DNA from: Pengzhenrongella sicca
GTDB lineage: Bacteria > Actinomycetota > Actinomycetes > Actinomycetales > Cellulomonadaceae
Length of the DNA: 64,000 nucleotides
Direction: 5' to 3'
NCBI RefSeq assembly: GCF_017569225.1
Contig: NZ_CP071868.1
Coordinates: 3,286,001 to 3,350,000 of the forward strand
Below, in pieces: positions 24,656 to 35,471 of the stretch. Under the pieces are notes generated by a model, which was given only the letters and a program-made list of their open reading frames with translations, was not told the DNA's origin and did no database searches. The first letter of the stretch is position 1, and each line of letters opens with the position of its first letter. Made by a program: the position numbers and the translations under genes.

Positions 24656-25219
24656 CTACTCCGACGCGGGTGCCGCCGTCGTCGGCCGGGCCGGGAAGCG
24701 AAGCTCGAACCTCTCGAGCACCACCGGCAGGGACTCGTCGAAGGTACGCCCGCGGGCGGCGAGGGCCCGGCCGAACGCGGCGCGGTGCTCCCTGCGCCAC
24801 GTATCGAGGGATCGGTCACCTTCGCCCTCGAGCCAGGCGGACTCGGCGTCGACCTCGGCGAACGGCACGACCCGCACGGCGCTCGTGCGCACGAGCGCGC
24901 ACGGGTGGCCGCGCCCGTCGAGCAGGATCGAGAGGTCGCCGGGCCGCGGGAGCGGCTCGTCCGCGTCCTCGTACTCCCAGACCGCCGACGCGGTCGCCGT
25001 CTTCAGCCCGGCGAGCACCAGCGCGAGCAGCTCGTCCGCGAGCTCGGGCGAGTCCCCGAACGCCCAGGCGGGCGGCAGCACGCTCGCCGCCGGGCTGAGC
25101 CCGGTGATCACGGGCAGGCGCGCGAGGCCGACGCGCGAGCGCGCCAGCTCCCAGAACGCGACGAGCGCGGCGCCGGCCTCGTCGGGGGCGGCATCGCGGT
25201 CGGTCTCGAGCTCGGGCAT
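24656..25219 (-). CDS. ASCH domain-containing protein
   Basis: 187 aa. The ASCH fold is recognisable from ELLALVLAGLKTATASAVWE, then PLPRPGDLSILLDGRGHPCA, VRVVPFAEVDAESAWLEGEG and the C-terminal DRSLDTWRREHRAAFGRALA. ASCH proteins are PUA-like RNA-binding or nucleoside-processing proteins; this YqfB-unlike, longer type is common in actinobacteria and of unknown role. ATG at 25219 has an AGG-containing site upstream. It is inserted between ilvC and leuB in the otherwise BCAA-dedicated strand, and a strong hairpin separates it from ilvC. Confidence 0.85.
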   Translation of the reverse strand: MPELETDRDAAPDEAGAALVAFWELARSRVGLARLPVITGLSPAASVLPPAWAFGDSPELADELLALVLAGLKTATASAVWEYEDADEPLPRPGDLSILLDGRGHPCALVRTSAVRVVPFAEVDAESAWLEGEGDRSLDTWRREHRAAFGRALAARGRTFDESLPVVLERFELRFPARPTTAAPASE

Positions 25220-25272
25220 GCACCTATCCTCCCCCGTCGCGCGCGGCCCCCGCCGCACTCCCCCGCACGCAG

Positions 25273-25319
25273 CGGCGTCCGCGCTCGGAGGTGACGAGCA
25301 CCACCGGACGCGGACGCCG
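25273..25319 (-). terminator. Large hairpin after ilvC
   Basis: Perfect 11-bp arms CGGCGTCCGCG and CGCGGACGCCG enclose 25 nt that contain a further GGTG/CACC stem. It begins 18 bp past the ilvC stop codon on the minus strand and likely ends the ilvBNC transcript. Confidence 0.65.
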
Positions 25320-25336
25320 GTCGAGCAAACCCGCCG

Positions 25337-26990
<1,654 letters not shown>

Positions 26991-27003
26991 TGCCATGATC
27001 CCC

Positions 27004-28899
27004 TCAGTCCTCGCGGTCCCACGCCGGGGAGATGCCCCGGGCGTACTGGACCTCGTCGTTGCTGACGCCGGCGGCGACCATCGGCCAGACCATGGCGTCG
27101 GGCGAGACCGTGAAGTCGACGACCACCGGCTGGTCGTTGATCTCCATCGCGCGCCGGATCGTCGCGTCGACGTCTGCCTTGGACTCGCACCGCAGGCCGA
27201 CGGCGCCGTACGCGTCCGCGAGCTTGACGAAGTCGGGCACGCGCCGCGTGCCGTGCCCCGTGTGGAGGTCGGTGTTGGAGTACCGCTCGTTGTAGAACAG
27301 GGTCTGCCACTGGCGGACCATGCCGAGCGAGGAGTTGTTGATCACGGCAACCTTGATCGGGATGTCGTTGATCGTGCAGGTCGCGAGCTCCTGGTTGGTC
27401 ATCTGGAAGCAGCCGTCGCCGTCGATCGCCCAGACCGTCCGGTCCGGCGCGCCGACCTTGGCGCCCATCGCGGCCGGCACGGCGAAGCCCATCGTGCCGA
27501 GGCCGCCCGAGTTGAGCCAGGAGTTGGGGCGCTCGTACCTGATGAACTGCGCCGCCCACATCTGGTGCTGGCCGACCCCGGCCACGAAGATCGACTCCGG
27601 GCCGGAGATCTCGCCGATGCGCTGGATCACATGCTGCGGCGCCAGGTGCCCGTCGTCGGGGTCGGTGTAGCCCAACGGGAACGTCTCGCGCCAGTCGTCG
27701 ATCTGGCGCCACCAGCCCTCGAGGTCCGGCTTGCCGTGGCGCGTGTGCTCGCGCGCGAGCTCGGGCAGCAGGTCCGCGAGCACCTCGCGCAGGTCGCCCA
27801 CGATCGGCACGTCGACCGCCTTGTTCTTGCCGATCTCGGCGGGGTCGATGTCGGCGTGCACGACGGTCGCGTTCGGCGCGAAGCTCGAGAGCTTGCCGGT
27901 CACGCGGTCGTCGAAGCGGGCCCCGAGCGCGACGATCAGGTCGGCCTTCTGCAGCGCCGCGACCGCCGTCACCGTGCCGTGCATGCCGGGCATCCCCAGG
28001 TGCTGGGGGTGGGAGTCGGGCAGCGCGCCGCGGGCCATGAGCGTGGTGACCGCCGGCGCGCCGGACGCGTCGACGAGCGCGCGCAGCTCGGCCGAGGCAC
28101 CCGCGCGGATCACGCCGCCGCCGATGTACAGGACGGGCCGGCGCGCCGTGGCGAGCAGGCGGGCGGCCTCGCGGATCTGCTTCGAGTGCGGCTTGGTCAC
28201 GGGGTGGTACCCGGGCAGGTTGAGCTGCTGCGGCCAGCTGAACGTCGTCTGCGCCTGCATCGCCGACTTCGAGATGTCGACGAGCACGGGCCCCGGCCGT
28301 CCCGTCGAGGCGATGTGGAACGCCTCGGCGATGACCCGCGGGATGTCGTCGGCGTTGGTGACGAGGAAGTTGTGCTTGGTGACCGGGAGTGTGATGCCGA
28401 CGATGTCAGCTTCCTGGAAGGCGTCGGTGCCGATGAACGACGCACCGACCTGGCCCGTGATCGCGACCATGGGGATCGAGTCCATGTTCGCGTCGGCGAT
28501 CGGGGTGACGAGGTTCGTGGCGCCGGGCCCGGAGGTGGCGATGCAGACGCCGACCCGGCCGGTTGCGTGCGCATAGCCCGAGGCCGCGTGCCCGCCGCCC
28601 TGCTCGTGCCGCACGAGGATGTGGCGCACGCGGGTCGAGTCCATCAGCGGGTCGTACAGCGGCAGGACGGCGCCGCCCGGGATGCCGAAGACGACGTCGA
28701 CGCCGGACTCCTCGAGGGACCGCACGATCGCCTGCGCGCCCGTGACCTGCTCGGGCCCGGCGGCCACGGGCGACGACGACGCCGCGGCGGCCACGCGCTC
28801 GACGAGCGCGTCCGGGCCGGGCGGGCGCGGAACGACGCTCGGGACGACGCCGTGGGCGCCGGCCGTGCGCGGTGGTGCCGGATGGTGTCCCTGGACCAT
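27004..28899 (-). CDS. ilvB: Acetolactate synthase large subunit
   Basis: 631 aa ThDP enzyme. The N-terminal domain has the catalytic Glu in [20 protein letters not shown]; the C-terminal ThDP motif runs from [17 protein letters not shown] to [20 protein letters not shown]. It makes acetolactate or acetohydroxybutyrate, the first common step of the valine, leucine and isoleucine pathways. A Pro/Ala-rich N-terminal stretch of about 60 residues precedes the enzyme domain. ATG at 28899 has GGGAGA 6 nt upstream. The transcript is controlled by the leader peptide and terminator just upstream. Confidence 0.96.
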   Translation of the reverse strand: MVQGHHPAPPRTAGAHGVVPSVVPRPPGPDALVERVAAAASSSPVAAGPEQVTGAQAIVRSLEESGVDVVFGIPGGAVLPLYDPLMDSTRVRHILVRHEQGGGHAASGYAHATGRVGVCIATSGPGATNLVTPIADANMDSIPMVAITGQVGASFIGTDAFQEADIVGITLPVTKHNFLVTNADDIPRVIAEAFHIASTGRPGPVLVDISKSAMQAQTTFSWPQQLNLPGYHPVTKPHSKQIREAARLLATARRPVLYIGGGVIRAGASAELRALVDASGAPAVTTLMARGALPDSHPQHLGMPGMHGTVTAVAALQKADLIVALGARFDDRVTGKLSSFAPNATVVHADIDPAEIGKNKAVDVPIVGDLREVLADLLPELAREHTRHGKPDLEGWWRQIDDWRETFPLGYTDPDDGHLAPQHVIQRIGEISGPESIFVAGVGQHQMWAAQFIRYERPNSWLNSGGLGTMGFAVPAAMGAKVGAPDRTVWAIDGDGCFQMTNQELATCTINDIPIKVAVINNSSLGMVRQWQTLFYNERYSNTDLHTGHGTRRVPDFVKLADAYGAVGLRCESKADVDATIRRAMEINDQPVVVDFTVSPDAMVWPMVAAGVSNDEVQYARGISPAWDRED

Positions 28900-28938
28900 C
28901 GATGTCTCCCTGAATTCGGCGTTGCACGTGCGGGGCAC

Positions 28939-28977
28939 AAAAAAACCCCTCGGCCCGCGTACGGGCTGGGCGAGGGG
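28939..28977 (-). terminator. Attenuator terminator upstream of ilvB
   Basis: On the minus strand CCCCTCG, an internal bulge and CCCG pair with CGGG and CGAGGGG, then seven consecutive T residues and GTG. It lies 33 bp beyond the leader-peptide stop and 40 bp before ilvB. CGGGCTG within the last leader codons is perfectly complementary to CAGCCCG inside the terminator's 5' arm, offering an alternative pairing. Confidence 0.85.
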
Positions 28978-29009
28978 GAAGCGCGCTGGCGGGGCCTAGT
29001 GGAATGGCC

Positions 29010-29084
29010 TCAGCCCGCGCGCCCGATAACTACAAGCCCGGCCACGACGACGAGGCCGGACGCTGAGAGAAGGATCGCCTGCAT
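29010..29084 (-). CDS. ilvB leader peptide rich in Ile, Leu and Val
   Basis: A 24-codon frame: MQAILLSASG, then LVVVAGLVVI, then GRAG and TGA. Thirteen of 24 residues are Ile, Leu or Val, including ILL, LVVV and LVVI runs. With the T-tailed hairpin immediately downstream this is a textbook BCAA attenuation leader for the ilvBNC operon: when charged BCAA tRNAs are scarce the ribosome would stall and prevent the terminator. TAAGGT ends 7 nt before the ATG, so the leader is probably translated from a leaderless 5' end. Confidence 0.85.
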   Translation of the reverse strand: MQAILLSASGLVVVAGLVVIGRAG

Positions 29085-29091
29085 GCGTCGC

Positions 29092-29121
29092 ACCTTACGC
29101 CGCCGCGGCCACCCGTGTCAC
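29092..29121 (-). promoter_or_regulatory. Candidate ilvB operon promoter
   Basis: On the minus strand GTGACA (29116-29121) and TAAGGT (29092-29097) are 18 bp apart. The expected start is 7 nt downstream, at the ATG of the leader peptide. Confidence 0.65.
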
Positions 29122-29205
29122 TCCGGAAGCCCTGCGTCTCACATCGTGGTTCACATGCCCACAGGATGGACGCCGGCGACTGCGGGTGCCGGCGACACCG
29201 TGCCG

Positions 29206-29457
29206 TCAGCAGCAGCGGGCCTGCGGCGTCGAGTCGTCGTGCCGGGACCGCCAGTACGCCCGCTCGGTCTCGGGTGCGGTCCCCGGATGCGTGCGGGCGA
29301 GGTGCGCCACATAGCGCGCGTAGTCGTGGTCCCCCATGAGGGTCGTGGCGTACCACCGGACGCCGCCCGCGGCACGGGCGAGCGCCCGCACGGAGGCGGC
29401 CGCCGCCGGGCGCAGGCGCGCCCGCACGGTCCCGCCGAGCCGTGCGGGCGACGCCAT
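29206..29457 (-). CDS. ybdD: YbdD/YjiX family small protein
   Basis: 83 aa. MGDHDYARYVAHLARTHPGT and PETERAYWRSRHDDSTPQARCC match the YbdD/YjiX (DUF466) family, whose members end in a Cys-Cys pair and lie immediately downstream of cstA or btsT transporters. The role is unknown, perhaps transporter function or quality control. The ATG at 29457 overlaps the cstA stop (TGATG), fixing the start and implying coupling. The N-terminal 30 residues are basic and Ala-rich. Confidence 0.9.
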   Translation of the reverse strand: MASPARLGGTVRARLRPAAAASVRALARAAGGVRWYATTLMGDHDYARYVAHLARTHPGTAPETERAYWRSRHDDSTPQARCC

Positions 29458-31715
29458 CAGTGCCTACCGGTCGGAACCGGCGTGCGACCACCGTCGCGGC
29501 CGAGCGCGTCCCACTCCGCCTGCACGGCCTTCTCGGCCGGCGTCGCGAGGAGCCCGTTCGGGGCGAACAGGTGCGACGGCAGCTCGGGATCCTCGCTCGT
29601 CGGCATCCCGCCGAGCCTTCTCGACTTGACCATCACGGCCACGGCCGCCCCGACCACGATCAGGACCAGGACGGCGAACACGATCGACAGGGTGCCCTGG
29701 ATGAACGTGTTCCGGATCACCGCGTCGATCGCCTGTGGGTCGGCCGCGGAGCCGAACGACTCGGCACCGGAGGCCTTCGCATCGAGGAAGGCCTGGTGGT
29801 TCGCCCAGTACCCGATCTTCGGGTTGCTCGAGAAGATCTTCTGGTACGACGCCGTCATCGTGATGACGAGGTCCCACAGGAGCGGCGCGCCCGCGATCCA
29901 GGCCCACTTGCCCCGCCCCTGCTTGACCAGGACAGCGGTCACGACCGTGAGCGCGATCGCCGCGAGCAGCTGGTTGGCGATCCCGAACAGCGGGAACAAC
30001 GTGTTGATGCCGCCGAGGGGATCGGTCACGCCCATGAGCATGATCGCGCCCCAGCACGCCACGACGAGCCCCGAGCAGAGCCAGGCGCCCACGCGCCAGG
30101 ACGGGTCGCGGAACTTCTTGGCCGCGCCGCCCAGGTTGCCGATGGTGTCCGAGAGCATGAACCGGGCGACCCGGGTGCCGGCGTCGACGGTGGTGAGGAT
30201 GAACAGCGCCTCGAACATGATCGCGAAGTGGTACCAGAACGACGCGAGCGCGGAGCCGCCGAAGACGCCCGACAGCACCTGGGACATGCCGATCGCGAGG
30301 GTCGGAGCGCCGCCGGTGCGCGAGATGATCGAGGCCTCGCCGACGTTCGTCGCGGCCTGGGAGATCTCGGCGGGGGTGATCGGCGTGCCGCCGAGGCCCA
30401 GCCCGTTGACGTACTCCGCCGCGACCGTCGGGTCGGCGCCCGTGAGGGCAGCCGGGGCGTTCATGACGAAGTAGAGGTGCTGGTCGATGACGAGCGCGGT
30501 GACGAGCGCCATGATCGCGACGAACGACTCGACGAGCATGCCGCCGTAGCCGATGATCCGCGCCTGGCCCTCCTTCTCGAGCATCTTCGGCGTGGTGCCC
30601 GAGGCGATGAGCGAGTGGAAGCCCGAGAGCGCCCCGCACGCGATGGTGACGAACAGGAACGGGAACAGCGAGCCAGCGAACACCGGACCGGTGCCCTCGA
30701 TCGCGAAGGTCGTGACGGCGGGGGCGTGGATCTCCGGGCGGACGACGAGGATGCCGACCGCGAGCAGGGCGATCGTGCCGACCTTCATGAAGGTCGACAG
30801 GTAGTCGCGGGGCGCGAGGAGCAGCCACACGGGCAGGATCGAGGCCGCGAAGCCGTAGCCGATGAGGCACCAGGCGATCGTCACGGGCTCGAGCGTGAAC
30901 CAGGCCTGGCCCCACGAGGTCTCGGCGACCCAGCCGCCGGAGATGATCGCGAGCAGCAGCAGCACGAGTCCGATCCCGGAGACCTCGGAGACCTTCCCCG
31001 GCCGGAGGGTCCGCAGGTAGACGCCCATGAAAAGGGCGATCGGGATGGTCATGGCGATGGAGAAGACGCCCCACGGGCTGGCCGCGAGGGCGTTCACGAC
31101 GACGAGCCCGAGGATGCCGATGACGATGATCATGATGACGTAGACGCCGATGAGCGCCGCGGTCCCGCCGACGCGTCCGAGCTCGTCGTGGGCCATCTGG
31201 CCCAGGCTGCGGCCCCCGCGGCGGACCGAGAGGGTCAGGACGAGATAGTCCTGCACGCAGCCGGCCAGCACCGCGCCGAAGATGATCCAGATCGTCCCGG
31301 GGAGGTAGCCCATCTGGGCCGCGAGCACAGGCCCGACGAGCGGCCCGGCACCTGCGATGGCAGCGAAGTGGTGGCCGAAGAGCACGCGACGGTCGGTCGG
31401 CATGAAGTCTTTGCCGTTGTCGTACGTCTCGGCGGGGGTCGCCCGGTCGTTGCGGGGCTTGACGACGTTGTACTCGATCAGGCGCGCGTAGAACCGGTAG
31501 CCGATGATGTAGGTCGACACCGCCGCGAGGACGAACCAGACCGCGTTCACGCTCTCGCCGCGGACGAACGCGACCATCGCCCACGAGATCGCCCCGAGCA
31601 GCCCGATCGCGGCGAACAGCAATTTCTTCCGGCCCGTGATGGGATTCGTGTCGATCACCCCGACCGGGGGTGACGCAGGATCTGTGCGAACAAGCTCGAC
31701 GCCGGTGTCGGCCAT
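29457..31715 (-). CDS. cstA: Carbon starvation protein A, pyruvate/peptide transporter family
   Basis: 752 aa with at least 16 membrane helices. The CstA signature region is at about 65-160: YDNGKDFMPTDRRVLFGHHF, then AAIAGAGPLVGPVLAAQMGY. Relatives (CstA, BtsT) are proton-coupled pyruvate transporters or peptide-uptake proteins induced on carbon starvation. ATG at 31715 has GGAG upstream. Two TAGAAT hexamers at 31784-31789 and 31800-31805 could be minus-10 boxes, the second overlapping the stop codon of the upstream glucosidase gene. It forms an operon with ybdD and precedes the ilvB leader. Confidence 0.94.
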   Translation of the reverse strand: MADTGVELVRTDPASPPVGVIDTNPITGRKKLLFAAIGLLGAISWAMVAFVRGESVNAVWFVLAAVSTYIIGYRFYARLIEYNVVKPRNDRATPAETYDNGKDFMPTDRRVLFGHHFAAIAGAGPLVGPVLAAQMGYLPGTIWIIFGAVLAGCVQDYLVLTLSVRRGGRSLGQMAHDELGRVGGTAALIGVYVIMIIVIGILGLVVVNALAASPWGVFSIAMTIPIALFMGVYLRTLRPGKVSEVSGIGLVLLLLAIISGGWVAETSWGQAWFTLEPVTIAWCLIGYGFAASILPVWLLLAPRDYLSTFMKVGTIALLAVGILVVRPEIHAPAVTTFAIEGTGPVFAGSLFPFLFVTIACGALSGFHSLIASGTTPKMLEKEGQARIIGYGGMLVESFVAIMALVTALVIDQHLYFVMNAPAALTGADPTVAAEYVNGLGLGGTPITPAEISQAATNVGEASIISRTGGAPTLAIGMSQVLSGVFGGSALASFWYHFAIMFEALFILTTVDAGTRVARFMLSDTIGNLGGAAKKFRDPSWRVGAWLCSGLVVACWGAIMLMGVTDPLGGINTLFPLFGIANQLLAAIALTVVTAVLVKQGRGKWAWIAGAPLLWDLVITMTASYQKIFSSNPKIGYWANHQAFLDAKASGAESFGSAADPQAIDAVIRNTFIQGTLSIVFAVLVLIVVGAAVAVMVKSRRLGGMPTSEDPELPSHLFAPNGLLATPAEKAVQAEWDALGRDGGRTPVPTGRH

Positions 31716-31783
31716 GGGCTCTCCGTGATGCGTGACGTCACCGCGCCCGAACCCGTGCGGCCGGCGTCAGCATGACGCACAGA

Positions 31784-31805
31784 ATTCTAACAGCGGCGCA
31801 TTCTA
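31784..31805 (-). promoter_or_regulatory. Possible cstA promoter elements
   Basis: Two TAGAAT hexamers (minus strand, 31784-31789 and 31800-31805) lie 69-90 bp upstream of the cstA ATG in an AT-richer patch. Neither has a clear minus-35 partner. Confidence 0.35.
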
Positions 31806-33623
31806 TGCTCGGCGATAAACTCGCGACTCCCAGGGGCGCAGTCGCCCCGGCTCGATTGACGCGGCAGCATTGTGCGCGGATTCCGCGGGCGGCAATTGCG
31901 TCGTTATTGGCCCAGGTGCGGACATATCCGGCACGGCCGCCCGCGGCCCGACGAAGTCGGGGTAGTTGCCGATGAGGCGCTCGGCGGAATCCCAGGATCG
32001 CGCGTCCGACAGGTCGACGGTCTGGTTCTCGCCGGTGAAGTTGCCGAGCACCAGCAGCTCGACGTCGCCGAGCCGGCGTGTGAAGGCGTACACGGCCTCG
32101 TCCGTCGGCGCGAGCATGGTGAAGTCGCCGAGGGCGACGGCGGGCACCGTGTGCCGCAGCTCGATCAGGCGCCGGTAGTGGTGGTAGACCGACGCCGGGT
32201 CCGCCACCTGCGCGGCCGCGTTGATCCGGTCGTGGTTCGGGTTCACGTCGATCCACGGCGTGCCGGTCGTGAACCCCGCGTGCGGACCCGCGTCCCACTG
32301 CACCGGTGTGCGGGCGTTGTCCCGGCTCATGGCGCGCAGGGCCGCGAGCAACGCGCCCTCGTCGGCGCCGTCCGCGCGGGCCTGCGCGACGTAGTTGAGG
32401 GACTCGATGTCGCGGTAGGAGTCGATGCGCTCGAAGTGCGCGTTCGTCATCCCGAGCTCCTCGCCCTGGTAGACGTACGGCGTGCCGCGGTGCAGGTGCA
32501 GGACAGTCGCGAGCATCGTGGCGGACAGCTCGCGGTGCGCGTCCGAGTCGTCCCCGAAGCGCGACACGATCCGGGGCTGGTCGTGGTTGTCCCAGTACAG
32601 GCTGTTCCAGCCCGTCTCGGCGAGCCCGGCCTGCCAGCGCCCGAACGACGCCTTGAGGTCGGTGAGCCGCAGCGGGCGCACGTCGAACTTCGTCGCGCCC
32701 TGGTCGAGCCCGACGTGCTCGAACTGGAACACCATGTCGACCTCGCCGCGGGCGGGGTCCGTGTACGCCACCGCGTCGTCGACCGTTGCGCCCGGCATCT
32801 CCCCGACCGTCAGCAGCCGGTCGCCCCGGCCCGCGAACACCTCGCGGTGCATCTCGTGGAGGAACTCGTGGATCCGCGGCCCGTTGGCGTAGTGCGGGTG
32901 GCCGTCGCCGAACCGGCCGCCGGCGCGCACGCTGCCGTCGGGCAGCGAGCCGTCGAGCGCCACGGCCTTCGAGATCATGTTGATGACGTCCATCCGGAAG
33001 CCGTCCACGCCGCGGTCGAGCCACCAGCGCATCATCGCGTAGATCGCCTCGCGCACCTGCGGGTTCTCCCAGTTGAGGTCAGGCTGCTTGCGGGAGAACA
33101 GGTGCAGGAAGTACTGGCCGGTCGCCGGGTCGAGGTGCCACGCCGGCCCAGAGAACGCCGACTCCCAGTTCGTGGGCTCGGCCCCCGGCGTACCGGGCTC
33201 GAGGTGCGGGCGCGCGTCCCGCCACCAGTACCAGTCCCGTTTGGGGTTGTCCCGCGAGGACCGCGACTCGACGAACCACGGGTGCTCGTCGGAGGTGTGG
33301 TTCACGACGAGGTCCATGACGAGCTTCATGCCGCGCGCGTGCACGTCGGCGAGCAGCGCGTCGAAGTCCGCGAGGGTGCCGAACACCGGGTCGATCCCGC
33401 GGTAGTCGCTGATGTCGTATCCGGCGTCGTCCTGCGGCGAGGGGTACACCGGGGACAGCCAGATCACGTCGACCCCGAGCCGCTCGAGGTGGTCGAGTCG
33501 GCCCTGGAGCCCGCGCAGGTCGCCGATCCCGTCGCCGTTCGAGTCCGCGAAGCTGCGCGGGTAGACCTGGTACACGACGGCGCTGGTCCACCAGGGCGCG
33601 CTCGCGGTGGGCTCGTCGCTCAC
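31803..33623 (-). CDS. GH13 alpha-glucosidase (oligo-1,6-glucosidase type)
   Basis: 606 aa. All four GH13 regions are visible: DLVVNHTSDEHPWF (I), DGFRMDVINM (II, Asp nucleophile), LLTVGEMPG (III, acid/base Glu) and YWDNHDQPRI (IV, Asp). WWTSAVVYQVYPRSFADSNG with DGIGDLRGL is typical of GH13 subfamilies that include oligo-1,6-glucosidase, dextran glucosidase and sucrose hydrolases. No signal peptide, so it acts in the cytosol on imported oligosaccharides. ATG at 33623 follows a GGGAG-like site. No sugar transporter is adjacent, which leaves the natural substrate open. Confidence 0.92.
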   Translation of the reverse strand: MSDEPTASAPWWTSAVVYQVYPRSFADSNGDGIGDLRGLQGRLDHLERLGVDVIWLSPVYPSPQDDAGYDISDYRGIDPVFGTLADFDALLADVHARGMKLVMDLVVNHTSDEHPWFVESRSSRDNPKRDWYWWRDARPHLEPGTPGAEPTNWESAFSGPAWHLDPATGQYFLHLFSRKQPDLNWENPQVREAIYAMMRWWLDRGVDGFRMDVINMISKAVALDGSLPDGSVRAGGRFGDGHPHYANGPRIHEFLHEMHREVFAGRGDRLLTVGEMPGATVDDAVAYTDPARGEVDMVFQFEHVGLDQGATKFDVRPLRLTDLKASFGRWQAGLAETGWNSLYWDNHDQPRIVSRFGDDSDAHRELSATMLATVLHLHRGTPYVYQGEELGMTNAHFERIDSYRDIESLNYVAQARADGADEGALLAALRAMSRDNARTPVQWDAGPHAGFTTGTPWIDVNPNHDRINAAAQVADPASVYHHYRRLIELRHTVPAVALGDFTMLAPTDEAVYAFTRRLGDVELLVLGNFTGENQTVDLSDARSWDSAERLIGNYPDFVGPRAAVPDMSAPGPITTQLPPAESAHNAAASIEPGRLRPWESRVYRRA

Positions 33624-33647
33624 GTGACTCTCCCTCCCCCAGGGCGC

Positions 33648-35402
33648 CTAGATCAGGACCGCGCCGGTCGAGGCCGACTGGACGAGCTTGGCGTACTTCG
33701 CGAGCACGCCACGCGTGTAGGTGGGGGGCAGCGGAGCCCAGCCGGTGCGCCGCGCGGCGAGCTCGGCGTCGTCGACCAGCAGGTCGAGCCGCGAGCTCTC
33801 CATGTCGAGGCGGATGCGGTCGCCGTCGCGCACGAACGCGATCGGGCCGGCGTCGACGGCCTCGGGCGCGACGTGCCCCACGCAGAGCCCGGTCGTGCCG
33901 CCCGAGAAGCGGCCGTCCGTGAGCAGCAGGACGTCCTTGCCGAGCCCCGCGCCCTTGATGGCGCCGGTGATCGCGAGCATCTCGCGCATGCCCGGGCCGC
34001 CCTTCGGGCCCTCGTACCGGATGACGACGACGTCGCCGGCCACGATCGTGCCGTCCTCGAGCGCGTCGAGCGCCAGGCGCTCGCGCTCGAACACGCGCGC
34101 GGTGCCCTCGAACACGTCCGAGTCGAAGCCCGCGGACTTCACGACCGCGCCGTCGGGGGCGAGCGAGCCCTTGAGGATCGTGATCCCGCCGGTCTTGTGG
34201 ATCGGGTTGTCCAGCGCGCGCAGGATCTTGCCGTCGGGGTCCGGCGGGTTGATGTCCGCGAGGTTCTCGGCGACGGTCTTGCCGGTGACGGTCAGGCAGT
34301 CGCCGTGGATGAGGCCCGCGTCGAGCAGGGCCTTCATGATGACGGGCACGCCGCCGACGCGGTCGACGTCGGTCATGACGTACTGGCCGAACGGCTTGAG
34401 GTTGCCCAGGTGCGGGACCTTGGCGGCGACGCGGGTGAAGTCGTCGAGCGTGAGGTCGACCTCCGCCTCGTGCGCGATCGCGAGCAGGTGCAGCACGGCG
34501 TTGGTCGAGCCGCCGAAGGCCATCACGACGGCGATCGCGTTCTCGAACGCGTGCTTGGTCATGATGTCGCGCGCGGTGATGCCAAGCCGCAGCAGGTTGA
34601 CGACGGCCTCGCCCGAGCGCACCGCGAAGTTGTCGCGGCGGCGATCGGCCGACGGCGGCGCGGCGGAACCGGGCAGCGACATCCCCATCGCCTCGGCGAC
34701 GGACGCCATCGTGTTCGCGGTGTACATCCCGCCGCACGCGCCCTCGCCGGGGCAGATGGCCCGCTCGATGCGGCCAAGGTCCTCGGTGCTCATCAGGCCC
34801 TTCGCGCAGGCCCCGACGGCCTCGAACGCGTCGATGATCGTGACGTCCTTCTCGGTGCCGTCGGAGAGCTTGACCCAGCCCGGCATGATCGAGCCGGCGT
34901 ACAGGAACACCGAGGCGAGGTCGAGCCGCGCGGCCGCCATGAGCATCCCGGGCAGCGACTTGTCACACCCGGCGAGCAGCACCGAGCCGTCGAGCCGCTC
35001 GGCCTGCATGACGATCTCGACGCTGTCCGCGATGACGTCCCGCGACACGAGCGAGAAGTGCATGCCCTCGTGGCCCATCGAGATCCCGTCGGAGACGGAG
35101 ATCGTGCCGAACTCGAGCGGGTAGCCGCCCGCGGCGTGCACGCCGGACTTCGCGGCCTTCGCGAGCCGGTCGAGGGACAGGTTGCATGGCGTGATCTCGT
35201 TCCACGAGCTCGCGACCCCGATCTGGGGCTTCGCGAAGTCCTCGTCCCCGAGGCCGACGGCGCGGAGCATCCCGCGCGCGGCCGTCGCCTCGATGCCGTC
35301 GGTCACCTTCCGGCTGCGGGGCTTGATGTCGATCGCGCCGCGCCCGGCGCCGGGGGTGGACGTGGTGCTCGTGCTAGCCGTGGGCTCGGTCGTCGCCGTC
35401 AT
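33648..35402 (-). CDS. ilvD: Dihydroxy-acid dehydratase
   Basis: 584 aa. Fe-S ligand cysteines are in [38 protein letters not shown] and [20 protein letters not shown]; the C-terminal [14 protein letters not shown] and [19 protein letters not shown] complete the family pattern. It dehydrates dihydroxy acids to 2-oxo acids for valine, leucine and isoleucine. A Thr/Ser-rich tail of about 20 residues precedes the domain. ATG at 35402 lies 6 nt after TAGACT (35409-35414), another leaderless start. It is transcribed apart from ilvBNC, with the glucosidase gene 24 bp downstream. Confidence 0.95.
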   Translation of the reverse strand: MTATTEPTASTSTTSTPGAGRGAIDIKPRSRKVTDGIEATAARGMLRAVGLGDEDFAKPQIGVASSWNEITPCNLSLDRLAKAAKSGVHAAGGYPLEFGTISVSDGISMGHEGMHFSLVSRDVIADSVEIVMQAERLDGSVLLAGCDKSLPGMLMAAARLDLASVFLYAGSIMPGWVKLSDGTEKDVTIIDAFEAVGACAKGLMSTEDLGRIERAICPGEGACGGMYTANTMASVAEAMGMSLPGSAAPPSADRRRDNFAVRSGEAVVNLLRLGITARDIMTKHAFENAIAVVMAFGGSTNAVLHLLAIAHEAEVDLTLDDFTRVAAKVPHLGNLKPFGQYVMTDVDRVGGVPVIMKALLDAGLIHGDCLTVTGKTVAENLADINPPDPDGKILRALDNPIHKTGGITILKGSLAPDGAVVKSAGFDSDVFEGTARVFERERLALDALEDGTIVAGDVVVIRYEGPKGGPGMREMLAITGAIKGAGLGKDVLLLTDGRFSGGTTGLCVGHVAPEAVDAGPIAFVRDGDRIRLDMESSRLDLLVDDAELAARRTGWAPLPPTYTRGVLAKYAKLVQSASTGAVLI

Positions 35403-35471
35403 GGCGCGAGTCTAGATCGGCAGGTGGCAGGCCGCTTCGTCCGGTCGCCTCGCGGACACACCAGGCACATG

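Noticed and set aside
28939-29084. T-box riboswitch upstream of ilvB
   Set aside because: No T-box consensus or specifier hairpin; a translatable Ile/Leu/Val-rich leader peptide explains the region.
31803-33623. Trehalose synthase (TreS)
   Set aside because: No maltokinase domain or neighbour, and the motif context fits oligo-1,6-glucosidase-type GH13 better.
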